From Protonemura montana (lineage: Eukaryota > Arthropoda > Insecta > Plecoptera > Nemouridae), in NCBI GenBank assembly GCA_947568835.1, contig OX387603.1, positions 11,206,151 to 11,270,150 of the forward strand: a DNA stretch of 64,000 bases, given 5' to 3'. The notes below the pieces were generated by a model, which did no database searches, had not been told where the DNA came from, and was given only the letters and a program-made list of their open reading frames with translations. Every line of letters starts with the position of its first letter. Position 1 is the first letter of the stretch. The position numbers and the translations under genes are program-made. Below are positions 11,722 to 23,852 of the stretch, piece by piece.

Positions 11722-14700
11722 ATGACTTCCCAGCAGTACTACCCAGTTCGATGCACACCGAGTGTGCTCCCTCCTGATTCTTTTGATGCTGGCGCAGACT
11801 CAGCAACTCTCCGAAAGGCTATGAAAGGTTTTGGAACAAACGAACAAGCCATCATTGACGTTCTTGCTAGACGGGGAATTGTCCAGCGGCTGGAAATTAT
11901 TGAATCTTTCAAGACTCTTTATGGCAAGGTATATTTACTACCTACCTACCTACTCTTATATATTACGGATTGGAATTAAGAGGTTGGTCTATGAATGGAC
12001 CAAAGCTTGCAACCAGCTAATTTCGGTTGCAACATACAAGAGCTAGTAGTAGTAAACTGTTCTTTGAACAGATACTGAGTTTGAATAGCCCGTAGGTCAC
12101 AAACGTCAACCCATGTGGGCTAGTGGTTATGTGCAACGCACACATTTATCGAGTTTGAAAAGCCGAAGTTTTTAATGTATGGGTTAAAACGCTAGTAGTG
12201 ATTTATGTTATCAAAAGTTGGCTATTATGATGATCTTTGAATTTTTAACAAGTGTCATCTCTAATGAATGGTCTTAGGTCGAAGTATCCTGAAATGTATC
12301 CTACGGACAATTTAGAAAATTATTCTTTAGTTGAGTTGTTTTCTAACTATCCCCCAAACTATAGTATAATTTGAGTAACTATACAATCTACAATTCAAAC
12401 CATCAAAAGTACTGTTTTTCATGTGTAAAATGCCCCCACCTTGGTACCTATTAACACTTTCTACTGATAATGCATTTTTTTTTTAATTTCATCTATTTAG
12501 GTAGATCGGTAGTCCTAAATCTAAGATCCAATTAAGATTAATATGATAGAATAACACATCCTTCTTCAAACAGGACTTGATATCTGAGCTGAAGAGTGAG
12601 CTTGGCGGCAAGTTTGAGGATGCGATCGTGGCATTGATGACTCCGCTGCCGCAGTTCTACGCCAAAGAGCTCCATGATGCGGTTTCCGGAGCAGGCACAG
12701 ATGAAGAGGCTATTATTGAGATTCTTTGCACTCTCAGCAACTATGGAATCCGCACCATTTCAGCGTTTTATCAGAGCCGTGAGTTGGTTAACTTGATGAT
12801 TTGTTGTTGTTGTTTATTTTGTGTTTTGTTGGAAACCTGTATTGTTTGCCATTTAAACTGTGCTCCAAGTGCACTTTGAGCTATCTGACTAGATAACTAA
12901 TTCACTTTGAATGCCCTGAATTCAACACAAATATACTTCTGTTGTTTTAAAGGACTTTCTTAATTAGGAACAGAAACAGTTGAACGTTTGCTATGTCAAC
13001 ATTTATTAATGTATGTTAATTGATTTAATTCTTAGGTTTCGTGGAAAAATGTGTAACTCAAGTGACGGGACTAAATACTGCACTCTAGCTGGTAGCTTTA
13101 TCGGATCTTGTTTAGTACATTCGTTGACTGAAAGGATATTATTAGTCGTGTCAATTATCAAGAAAATTAGTACCTATTACATTAACATTTCGTCATAATG
13201 TTCTGTGCACTGCATATGACTAAAAACATTCGTGACAGCAAAGACAAATTCAGTGTTGAGTCTGTTGGTTTTCCCGGTAGTTAATGAACAAGTCATTGGT
13301 GACTGATAAGGACCCAATGCTTCCTAATTAGTTTCTTAGTTATCATTCACTTCCTGAAGACAGGAAGTTTGCAGTTCCCAACAAGTATAGCATGGCAACT
13401 AGATATGCCTCATAGTTATGGCAGCTTAAGAATTAGTTCAATTAAGTTTCAATTCTGTTTTTTTTTTTTTTTTTTTTTTTTTTTATTACCTATTCCTGTT
13501 TGAATGCTTCTTATACCTGTGGTAACATAAGAAAGCAGTTTTGAGAAGCTGTCAGACAATCTCAGCATCTCCATGGCTATTAATTGTTGAATCTACCATT
13601 GAATATTCTTGGTTATTATTATTATTATTTTTTTAAGTTGACCACAAAAAATACTGTTTAGGAAAAATGTTGGTATAATAAACTAGATGTAGCAAATGCT
13701 TCCCTATCCAGAAGTCAAGCACAGTTTTGAGCAAGGCTTGGCTAGGTGTGTGGTTCTGCTCCATAAGATTTATATTTCAATTGTTCCATAATTATTAATT
13801 ATTTAAACATTTTTTACTGACACTCAAATCACAATTCAAAACAAATGACCGAGCTTTATTTTAGCTAAAGGCGTTGATTTTCTTACGTTATCAAACCTAA
13901 GCAGTAAGCACATATATTTTATTTTTATTGCAGTGTACGGAAAATCTCTCGAGAGCGACTTGAAAGGAGACACGTCCGGACATTTCAAGCGCTTGCTGGT
14001 CTCCTTATGCATGGTAATATTCAGAAAAGTACACTGAGTATCCTTTTTTTAGAAAGAACATAATACATTTTAACATTTAACAACATTTTTATGCTTGTAC
14101 ATATTATTTTTACACTTACTTTTTTAATAAGTTAGCAATACCTGGGAAATATTGTACCAAAATGCAAGGGTATGAGGCCACCCAAACACAAAAACTTGAT
14201 GTGATCTATGAAAACTGTGTTTTTATTTAATTATTTTTGTTTAAGAAATATATCCATGTAATGTAACCAAGTGCTATGTATTTTCTATCCAGGTTACCAG
14301 ATCATACATTACTCTAAAAAGGAAAGCAGCTAATTGGTAGAAATTTATGGCGACAATTATTTCTCTATTGCTTGTTCATATCTCGGTTTCTTGGTGGCAC
14401 ACAATTCCAAAAATTAGCTTGTGATTATTGATAACAACTAGAATGCATGAACACAGCCATGACAGTACAAGGGTGAAAAGGTCAAGACATCGTTACATTA
14501 CAGGCAAATCGTGACGAGGCTCAAGCGGTCGATCCATCTGCCGCACGTGCCGACGCCGCTGCTATGATCGCGGCCGGAGAAAAGAAACAGTGGGGAACGG
14601 ACGAATCCACATTCAACGCGATCCTTGTATCGCGCAGTTACCAGCAGCTGCGGCAGACATTTGTCGAGTACGAACAGCAGTCTGGCCATGACATCGAGTC

Positions 14701-17700
14701 AGCCATCAAGACAGAGTTCTCTGGGAGCATTCAGAATGGACTTTTGGCTATCGGTAAGAGGAATCGCTTAGAGAATTGGGTCATTCCTCGTTCGTTCCAT
14801 TTTCTTCAACATTTCTTTCTGATATGTGGTTGGAATGCTTCAGGTTATTTTTTTCAAATTTATTCAGAGATTTCTAGCTGCTAGAGTGGAGAAAAAGAGA
14901 TGATAAACATTGACAAAAATTATTAGAACTGGGGTTTGAATGCTAAGTAAAAAACAACTAAATTTCCCAATGTTTCGTAACTTGTACCTGCTACTTTTTC
15001 AAGGGTAAGAACAGTCCTTGAAAAAGTAAAAAGTACCCTTGAAAAAGTAACAGGTACAAGTTACGAAACGTTGTGAAATTTAGCTGTTCTCTACTTAGCA
15101 TTCAAAACCCAGTTTAAATAGTTGTTGTCAAAACTAGTGCTAAGGTTACATCAAGTAGACATGAGTCTAAAAACAATCAGAATAAACATTCTTTCCTTCC
15201 ATATTGCTCTTTGTTAGTTTCCGATGCACATTAGTTTGCTGCGGGAAATGGAAAGAAAAATGTCACTTATCATACAAATGTGATCAAAATTTTTGCATGG
15301 AATAACTAAGCAACTGGAAGCTTGGAAATGTTTGGCTTTGTGTTGTGCATTTGCTGTTCTAATGTTCGGCACGTGCCTTTATCACTATTCACTTGAGAGA
15401 CTGACTGCAATTTTACACTTTTATGTGTCTGCCTTCATCACATAGGTGAGCATAAACTCGTTGTTTTGTTTGTGATCTTGTCTAAAATGCAGTGTCTTTG
15501 TCTGCTGCAGTCAAGTGCGTGAAGAGCAAGGTGGGATTCTTTGCTGAGCGACTTCACGCTTCGATGGCTGGTCTCGGTACCAAGGACAAGACACTGATCC
15601 GCATCGTCGTTTCTCGCTCGGAGATCGACCTCGGGGACATCAAAAAGGCCTTCGAGGAGAAGTATGGCAAGTCCCTTGCCAGCTTCATTTCGGTGAGTTG
15701 TCGGTTGACCGATCGGTGGTGGTTTCAGGGTTGATTCTTGCTCAAAACAAAGGTTTATTACATGTTGGGGCTGTGGATAGATGGATGGGTTGCTTGTTAC
15801 AGTGGCAAGCTTTCATGCGGATTGGATCTTTAAAGACATGGAAATTCAGCTATGTATAATCTATAATGAAGAGACACTATTGAGGTAGTCAATTTTTTTC
15901 AATTGGGTTGTAGCTTAAAATAATAAATTCTGATGAAATTTTTTGAAGTTTTAATATTTGTGTGGGTTTTTTAAAATCCAACTTGAGACTTTATCTTGAG
16001 TTTCAGAGAATTCTTAACTTATTGTTATCACTTGACAATATTTGTTGTTACATTACTTATCTAAAATATTTATGATCATTGCTCATAGTGTTATTAATCC
16101 ATTCACATAAACCAGTTAATCCGTGCTTTAATATCTCAGATTAGCCTCTATAAAGATAAATGAAAAGGTCATTATTAAACGCCTAATAAAAATAACAATT
16201 TATGATGTAAGAATTATTATTAGCTGCTTGCTTAAATGGCAGCCCCAAATGTGGTAAGCTTCTGTTGTTATTATAGTGTTGGAACCCTATTGCGGGTGGG
16301 AATCTGTCAGTGTCACCCTTGTAGACTTTTAAAAGGGTAATATGGCTATTGCAGCAAGCCAAAAATACCCTTGTGTGTCCACTTTTATTTCTGTCATCTT
16401 CCCCATCCAATCCTGAACCCCCCAAGTACAAAAAAAATGTTTCAAAAGTCCAGCCAGGATGAAGTTAAATTAACACAATACTAGTTGTGCTAGGTGCTTG
16501 CAAATGATTCACTGTACAAAACTAGAATGGTGTTTCTTTCAAATTGAGTCATCACCCTCGTCTCTAAATCTATCTTGACTTTTCTCTCTAGCCAAAATTG
16601 TTAGGAAATCATAGCCAATAATCATTAAAAAAAAAAATGGTTAGACAAAAAAGTTGCACATTTTGCACTCTTTCAAATGTCGCAAACTGCAAAACCACAA
16701 CTGAATATCTAGCAGGACTAATAAGTAATAAGCAGTTTTCTGAGCCACCTTCTGGTTTTAATGGTGTAGAATTTAGAGTTCTCTAATTACGAACAATTAA
16801 ATCAAATAATCCATTGTACAACCATTTCATGTTCGTTTTTCTTACTAGGATCGCATTCGTTATCTATGACGTTATAATCTTATCATAATTTAGTTCAGGA
16901 TGTAACTGGACCCCACTGATATTACTGAATTGTATCTAGAATTCCCAATCTTGAAGACAAGCAAAAAAAAATTTTTATATATGATAGCAGAAATAACCTA
17001 CCAGACGACATAAAAATTATTGCAAAGAAATGTATATCCTTTCTATTGGAGTAGGTAAAACAAGAATTTAAACATTGCCACAGACTATCAAAATGCTTCT
17101 GCTGCTAGAAACTTTGAAGAGCAGATTTAACATTACATGCTCAACGATTAAACTCGTGTCATCTTATAGTCTATCCCCAAGCTAAAGATGCAGAGATTTG
17201 TACATCCTACAATGATTCTTTGCTTGCTTATAAATAGGTTTTTATTAAACATGTTACGGCTAAGGATAACGTATTGATTGATTATTGTGTCGCCTCATTT
17301 ATTTCCTACCGAAGGATTGCTGTTCAATCTGGTTTTTAGCTGTTAGGAAGGGGTGGGTATAGGAGTTAGCAACACAGCTTAGTCGGTCGAGTCAAGACAA
17401 GTTGCGATGTTGAGGCCTGCCAAGAAAACATGAATCAAACATGCGCTTTTCACGGGGCAATTAAAACAGTTTAGTTGATTAATATTCTTCTTTTCTCTGC
17501 AACTCTCTGCACCTCTAACTAGGGTATGGAGTATGGACTATACTCGCTCATTTCCTACTAGGTAGCTGTAACTACATGTTCTTCTATCATTTTTGCCTTC
17601 AGGGTGACACTTCGGGAGATTACAAGAAAGTTTTGCTGACCTTAGTGGGATAGTGTGTCTGTCTTCTGCTTTTTGTTGTCGCAAGCCATTTCTTTTCCAA

Positions 17701-17994
17701 GGTAGCTATGCAATCTTAATCTTAACTTATCATAGTTTCATATAGACAAGACACTTTTCAAATAGAGTACTGCCATTCTATTCTTTCTTACTTGTTGATC
17801 TTTTTTTTTGTAATTTCAACTTAGTCATTTAATTGGTTACCAAAATCACTTTAAGACTCACAATGATACTAAAAAAAAAATTAAAACTCTTAAATAATAT
17901 TATATGAGAAATGTTTAAGACATCTGCATTCATATTTCAGAGCGACCTATCTGGAGACTACAAGAACGTATTGATTACGTTGACTGGGCCATAA
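11722..17994 (+). CDS. Annexin (B9-like) with two alternative last exons
   Basis: Ca2+-dependent phospholipid-binding protein, very like insect annexin B9. Coding exons: 11722-11928, 12574-12778, 13934-14013, 14504-14753 and 15511-15692, then either 17603-17653 or 17941-17994, giving 324 or 325 residues, a normal annexin length. Four annexin repeats are visible. Type II calcium loops read KGFGT (repeat 1), SGAGT (2) and AGLGT (4). Repeat 3 has KKQWGT, as in insect homologues. The last exons encode [16 protein letters not shown] or [17 protein letters not shown]. Both start in phase 0 after good acceptors and both carry their own stop. The ATG at 11722 follows a 5'UTR intron and gives the conserved MTSQQYYP start. 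Drosophila and silkworm annexin B9/IX also use alternative C-terminal exons. Confidence 0.93.
13458..13484. repeat. T27 homopolymer in annexin intron
   Basis: An uninterrupted run of T, possibly the tail of an old retroposed sequence on the minus strand. Length is uncertain, as homopolymers are error-prone in assemblies. Confidence 0.6.
14912..15181. mobile_element. Fold-back retroelement-like copy 1 (annexin intron)
   Basis: Inverted arms (left from about 14936 ggtttgaatgctaagta, right to about 15110) form a long imperfect hairpin, followed by a 3' tail of about 50 bp starting actagtgctaagg. It is flanked by a 9-bp direct repeat ataaacatt (14903-14911 and 15182-15190). A second copy lies at 28948-29144. 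Target repeats of this variable length suggest insertion by a target-primed (LINE or Penelope-type) mechanism rather than a cut-and-paste transposase. Confidence 0.6.
15693..17602. other. Annexin intron before the alternative last exons
   Basis: A 1.9-kb intron without recognisable coding sequence. The 82-codon minus-strand frame at 16183-16431 has no family signature and is judged chance. Confidence 0.6.
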
Positions 17995-19418
17995 GCGATG
18001 ATCTTCAGACAACTTTGCGACTATGCATTCCCATCGAGGACAACTGAATCTGGGAACTTAACAGTAAACCAAGTAGTACTTACAAAAGGACAGTTTGATA
18101 TTTTGCAAATATGTTATTTTTAGATAAGTTATTTGCAATAATTACTTTTTAATGAGTAGGTAATTAGTTATTTGGGTGGATTTGTGGCAGTAGTCGATAG
18201 TGCCGTAGTGCTAGCTTGAGGCTTTGTTTCACTGCAAGGTACAATGGCGAGGGTTCCGTCGAATGATAACTATAACTAAATTACTTACCACCTCAACAAC
18301 CTCATTTCTAAGAAGAAAAATAATATCTATGTACAAGCGTTGCACTTATTCGGATCATAATTCTTTTTAGATACAGATCTGTAAACATAATTAGTGTCTG
18401 TCCAGAATCAAAGAAGTAATGATAATAGCTTTTCTAACCGTTAACCTCTTGAGGGATTCTTATGATTTTTTTTAAGAAATCACCATATTATTCTTGGTGA
18501 GAAGACCTACTAAAGTTCTAGTAATGCCATCCTAACACGTAACCCAGTCTTTGTGTAGGTTTGTGAAATGGTACGTTACGGAAACGAAGGAAAATACTCT
18601 ATTTTGTGCAATAAGGAAATTATACCTATCTATGGGTATTGAAATTTTACTCAGAGTCTGGTGCTACCCTAATCATCATGAGAATGTTGAATCTAAAATT
18701 GAATCTCGGGGGTAAACTTCACATGCATGTGCCTAAACGTGAGTGCGTCTTTAATGCTACAAGCAACCGCATATCAAATATTTTTCTGTTAAGCTTTTGT
18801 TTACATTCTTTATTTAATATTGGCAAGGTCATCTAGATGTTTCTCTAGTTAGATCATTTTTATTATATTTTTGCTATATTACCTTTTTGATTTTTATTTT
18901 CTGTGTCTTTTTGCTTAAAAACATTTTTAGTAAAATCTATTAATAGTTTAAAGAAAGTAATTTCAACTGGATATAAAAATACTTTTGATTTGAAACTGAT
19001 GTATCAATTCATGTAAATGATTTATTTCTTATTTCCCACCTACATCCTTAAAATCTGCATTTTTAGGGCCAGTATCCAACACCTCCCTAATTGTGGCACT
19101 ACATGCAACAAGTCCTGAAAATCCGTCGATATTATATACCAGAACAATATCTTCTTGAATTTTGTAGGGACGAGAACAATTTCTTCTCGGGTGATGTTTT
19201 TACATCGATGAGCTAAAATGCTTTTTGTCTCCGAGTCTCTAGGAACTTGTTATAAGAAGTAAATGTGCCCTTCAGCCAATAATTATCGATACATTCCACA
19301 GACACTTCAGAGCATTATTCAGAGTTAAGTTCCACTGTCTTGCAAGCTACATATTAAAATTGTAAAATTGTTCCATTCTGACACTAATATCACAACTGGT
19401 CACTGTTGCTTCAGGTAG
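17995..19418. other. Annexin 3' UTR and intergenic spacer
   Basis: Tail-to-tail spacer between annexin (+) and the MFS transporter (-). It should hold both 3' UTRs. No convincing coding frame is seen. Confidence 0.5.
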
Positions 19419-22400
19419 CTACGCTTTGCTGCTTCGTACAATTGTGTTGATGTCCTTATTGTGCAGTGTTTCTCTTTCTATTGTTTCTGACCTCAACAGT
19501 CCACTCTCTTCCAACTCCATATTGTTATCATCATCACACGTCACTTTTTTACCATTCGTACTGACACTTTTACTTTCCCCCTCTTTTCGTTGCAGAGATT
19601 CGACCTCCTCCAAACAAGTTCTTCCTTTATCCGCGGTGGGGTCTGTCCACTGCAGTCGCTTTTCCATCAACCCTATCCACAACATCGCCACCACCATCAT
19701 CGCCATAGTGAAGCCAAACGTCCAAATTGTTCCGTACCTCGTGTAGATAAAGCTAACAAACACTGGGCCTAAAACACGAGAACCGCATCCTGCTCCCGTA
19801 AGCAGTCCCATCCAAACGCCTTGTGGACGTGGTCCAAGAACCTTGCTGAAGATTGTTTGTATGAGCGTCACTGCCAACGGGTATCCGATGGACGTTAAAC
19901 CGTAGCCAAGAAGGAACTGTGTCAGTGTCATGGCGTTAACATACGTGCACCATTCTTGGGTTGGGGGACAACCGACCACTTCAGTTCCGTTTTCAATGTT
20001 AGTGTAGTTTGCAATTAGTGGAGGCTTGTCACCCCAGGGGATGTGAATGCCACGCCCTATGACCATCAGGAAGAAACCGCCCCAAAGGAGAACTTTACGC
20101 TCCGGGAACCTGAGGAAGAAAGTTATTTTTTGATTACTTGGGTGTCCATCTTACGAGATCTTTTCACTTTCTGTAGAGGCAAGCATATGAGTAATTTTAT
20201 TTGCTGTTTGGTGACGTTGTAAGGAAAGCATCATCGCCTTGATAAATTGACAAAATGTAGGATATCCATGACATACTTACATCCAAACTACAGTTTACGG
20301 TTATTCCAAACTGCTGTTATACTAATTTTTCTTAGAAAATTTGTCTGCACAGAATAAGAGAATTCTGACTCTAGTAGGCAAATATTAAAATTACCTCGAT
20401 TCCCTAGTATTTTAATACTTGTCAGATTTGTTTTGAAACTCACATTTTGCATAAAGGGCCTATAGCTGCAAACGTCACACAAGCTATCACTGCGCCAACG
20501 GACATCAGAATGCCCATGTAGTACAGTGCCTCGGCTTTGGTCCACGCAAATTGATCCATAGTCAGCACAGTACCAAGCCTGTAAGCAACACAATACAAGT
20601 AATGATTCGTTGTTTCGTTTCTCGGCTGTGGTTTTTTTTTCTTGTTTATACCATACTCACGTTTCTAACAAGACAAAGTTGAATACCAAGATGAAGAATG
20701 CAATGATGAGGGTCCAATTAGTGAGATAGTCTGGTTTAGTGGAATTCCAAGTTTCCGCCTCTGAAATGGAAAGCAGAGATGATTATTCGGCAAAAATTGT
20801 CGTGATCATTCATGATCGGCAGACATTTATACGTAAAAAAAAAAACTCTATCATATTTATGGAAAGGACGTTAGACTTGAAAAAAGTGGAACTGAAGTGG
20901 GGTACGAACCCGGGGCCTCCCAATTGCCGGTCGGGTGCTCTACCAACTAAGCTTGAAGGGATCCCTTCAAGGGGGAAGAGGCCAAGGCGACTTGCATGGA
21001 CAAGTTTTAAGCAAAGCTAGAATAGGATGCTAATTCACTGTTCATTATTCATACAACCATGCAACTGAGGGACAAGACACTGGCAATAACTTTAGATCCT
21101 CAGAACTTAGATCTTAGAACTTTTATTCCTGGTTTTGAGGAACTCTTGTAACTTACCAGAAGTAGTGCCCTGCTTGATCATGGCTTCTTTGGCAGCAATT
21201 TGTCTTTCGACAAAGAACCATGGCAAAAACAGGATGAAGTTTCCTATACCCATAACGACATTGATCCAGCCAGCAGCAGTGTACATGTTTAAAGTGAGCA
21301 CTCCTGGAATGAGAGGAACTCCTTCATCTCCCAGTGGAGTGACCAGGGCCTGGAGAGCTGGGGAAAATATTGAACAGGTTTTATAAAGAGATTTGAATAG
21401 GATAAAAATCACAAATACTTCTTATATTGTATATGTCATAATGGTGTCAAGTTAGTTTAAACCATTATCGACTAATTGAGAAAAAACACTTGACTTTCAA
21501 GCTTTATTAATTTTCTGCTGATGACTGGGAAAGTAAATCTTTCCTTTGTGTTACGTTCTCATCTCATTAAATATTCCACAATCGTGTATTCAATACATGG
21601 GTGTATCAGAAAATTTGCCAGAACTTTAGGATTTACCTGGTCCGACTATGAATCCAAGGACTTGTGCTAACGAGACCATAGAAATTGCTCCGGTCCGCTC
21701 TTCAATCGTTGTGGCAGCCGACAAATAAGACCGACAAAGAGCAACGTTGGCTGTTGACAGAAAAACACCGTTAACCTGTTGCCTTATAAACGAATTTATC
21801 CCATCATTCAAATAAATCGCAAGTTTGAAACGGCATGCGTACCTGAGCTAACGCCAATGAGGAATCTCGAGGTGAGCATCCAGTACTTGTGGTGATCAGG
21901 GAATATTTCGAGGGAGGAGTACAAGCCGCTAGCGAAGGTGAATATTGCAACGGAGAGAAGGAGTAGTAGTCTTATCGAACCGAGACGATTGCCCCACCAA
22001 CCGATTATCGGAGAGAATAACATCTGTGCCAGCGGGTTGGCTGCAACGATGAATCCCATAAACTCCTTGCCCGCGCTTGGATCCAACTGAAATTGACGGA
22101 CAAACAGTGTGTAGAACCTTTAGTTGTTTTTCAGAAACAATTAATGATTAACTTTGTGGTGGAGAAAGATACTTCATAAGTTCACTTCTGGACTCATAAT
22201 ATGGTTCACCCAGAAAGTAAGGAGTAGGTAGGGGTACATGCTCATGACCTCAAAAAGACATGGAGGGCCATGTAACTAAGATTCATTCTGATTTACCAGT
22301 TTTCTTATCACAGCTGCCTTACTCAGTGAAATGAGGATTGGAGATTTTCACATATTAGTTTGTTTGTGGCTTCTGCTCATTTCCTATTTTTCTAAAAAAT

Positions 22401-23146
22401 ATAATTTTGGAGGATCTAAAATAGCTCTCAAAACCCCCCGCATTGTCGTTGCGTGAAACACATTTCTATGGAACTACTTTTCCAATATTTAGTAACAATT
22501 TATTTTCACTACGGAGCTTTTTCTTTTCTAACTGCTTCTGTGATCTCAGAAGCAGGGAGTGGTTGAATTCAAGTTATGATGATGGCTAAGCCCCATCCAG
22601 GCAAGTCAAAGATAACAAGTTTGGGAGTCTTGTTGATAATCGAAGCCAAAGACAAATCGAAGTCAATTATTTCAGTGCTCAAGAGATGCATCTTGTAATA
22701 TCAAGTAAACTGTTTTAAGTTCAACCTACACAAGTTTTTTTTTTTTCAAACCAAAAAATGTGTTAAAAATTATAATTAAATAGCATATATGTAAAGCATA
22801 CAACTGAAACTTATCAAGGAAGTACAAATCTTTTGCGTGTACAGGTACGGATGGAAATTAAAAGATTTTAACTACACTTCACATCTCACTTGCTTACTAT
22901 ACAGAAACAAAATTTCTTTTTAACAAAAATTCATTGCAATTGTCTGGGACAATAACTAACCTTGTCAAGGTAGGGCCAGACACCAGTGAGGATAATGCTG
23001 AACCCCAGTGAACTGAGGAACATGGTGAAGTAGAAAACGTAAATGGATCGCCATCGTTGCTTGCGCTCAATTGCCGTTTCCAGCCCGTTGTCGGGCGTCG
23101 GTGTGTCTTTGCTCCACACTCTGTAAGCAACAGGTCGGTCAGACAT
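19419..23146 (-). CDS. MFSD8: MFSD8/CLN7-like lysosomal major facilitator
   Basis: Seven coding exons: 22961-23146, 21843-22086, 21637-21750, 21157-21357, 20661-20760, 20444-20578 and 19419-20109, about 556 residues, near the usual length. All joins keep frame. The first exon reads [11 protein letters not shown] and contains the first membrane helix ([18 protein letters not shown]). Later parts match the CLN7 family: [38 protein letters not shown], the lumenal loop with GCPPTQEWC, and [20 protein letters not shown]. About twelve hydrophobic helices are expected. Mammalian MFSD8 is a late endosomal/lysosomal membrane protein mutated in neuronal ceroid lipofuscinosis. A dileucine sorting signal near the N-terminus, as in vertebrates, is not evident. 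A non-coding first exon further right is possible. Confidence 0.9.
20877..20975 (-). repeat. tRNA-derived (SINE-like) sequence in MFSD8 intron
   Basis: On the minus strand a tRNA-like segment carries an A-box-like TTAGTTGGTAGAGC and a B-box-like GGTTCGTACCC, with a pairable anticodon stem (CCCGA/TTGGG). The T stem is poor and the acceptor stem does not close. A T6 run, a potential Pol III terminator, follows at about 20880. The 5' side abuts a perfect 20-bp palindrome (cttgaagggatcccttcaag). This is best read as a SINE head or decayed tRNA, not a functional tRNA gene. Confidence 0.45.
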
Positions 23147-23377
23147 ATCATCGCCCGATAGTTTGGTCTAACAGATTGCTTTTACTACATCCATGATTGA
23201 CCATATTGGCTGTTTAGTTTTCGTACCTTGCAGCAAACCTTGCAGCATAAATTGACAAGTATTAATGTTACATTCAGTTCGTATGTACCAATTCACACCA
23301 AGGAAATTGTGAAAGAGAATATTTAATTGAGTGATTGATTTGTGGTGCTAAATACACACTATTCATACAATGGTGCT
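23147..23377. other. Upstream flank of the MFS transporter
   Basis: Probable 5' UTR and promoter side of the minus-strand transporter. A possible acceptor (ctgttag on the minus strand) lies just above the start codon. No other feature is seen. Confidence 0.35.
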
Positions 23378-23469
23378 GTGGTGGTGGTGGTGGTGGTGGT
23401 GGTGGTGGTGGTGGTGGTGGTGGTGGTGGTGGTGGTGGTGGTGGTGGTGGTGGTGGGGGGGGGGGGGGG
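23378..23469. repeat. (TGG)n microsatellite ending in a G15 tract
   Basis: About 26 TGG units (23378-23454) run into 15 consecutive G (23455-23469). The long artefactual Trp, Gly, Pro and Thr frames on both strands come from this repeat. Confidence 0.95.
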
Positions 23470-23801
23470 ATTACCAAGAAAAATTTGAACAAATGCCATG
23501 TTTTGGAGCAAATCTATGTATTTCAAGGAAATATTTGAAACTTTTTGGAGCTTTCTTGGGCCAATACACATATGTTGAGAATTTAAGGTTTAAACTTTGA
23601 TTTTTTGCTTAAACTAATTTGCAGGCTTTATTTTGAGACCCTTGAGAGATAAATTTTTGGGCTGTAGCAGGTTATGAAAATCTGCAGATTCCCATTCTTT
23701 AAAATCAGATATGTGCCCAATATAGGGCAGCTCAATTAGTTTTTTAATCTGAACAATGTTCCTAAAAATTAACATAATTAAAATGGGCGCCTGGTGCCCC
23801 C

Positions 23802-23802
<1 letters not shown>

Positions 23803-23835
<33 letters not shown>

Positions 23836-23852
23836 ACCCCCCCCCACCCCCC
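23803..23852. repeat. C-rich tract (C33 then C9 and C6)
   Basis: A run of about 33 C followed by two shorter C runs split by single A. It lies about 330 bp from the G15 tract and is complementary to it. Confidence 0.9.

Noticed and set aside
17340..17410. Possible tRNA-like A box
   Set aside because: No B box at the expected distance.
23274..23600. Long Pro, Thr, Gly or Trp homopolymer reading frames on both strands
   Set aside because: They are only the TGG microsatellite and G tract read in different frames.
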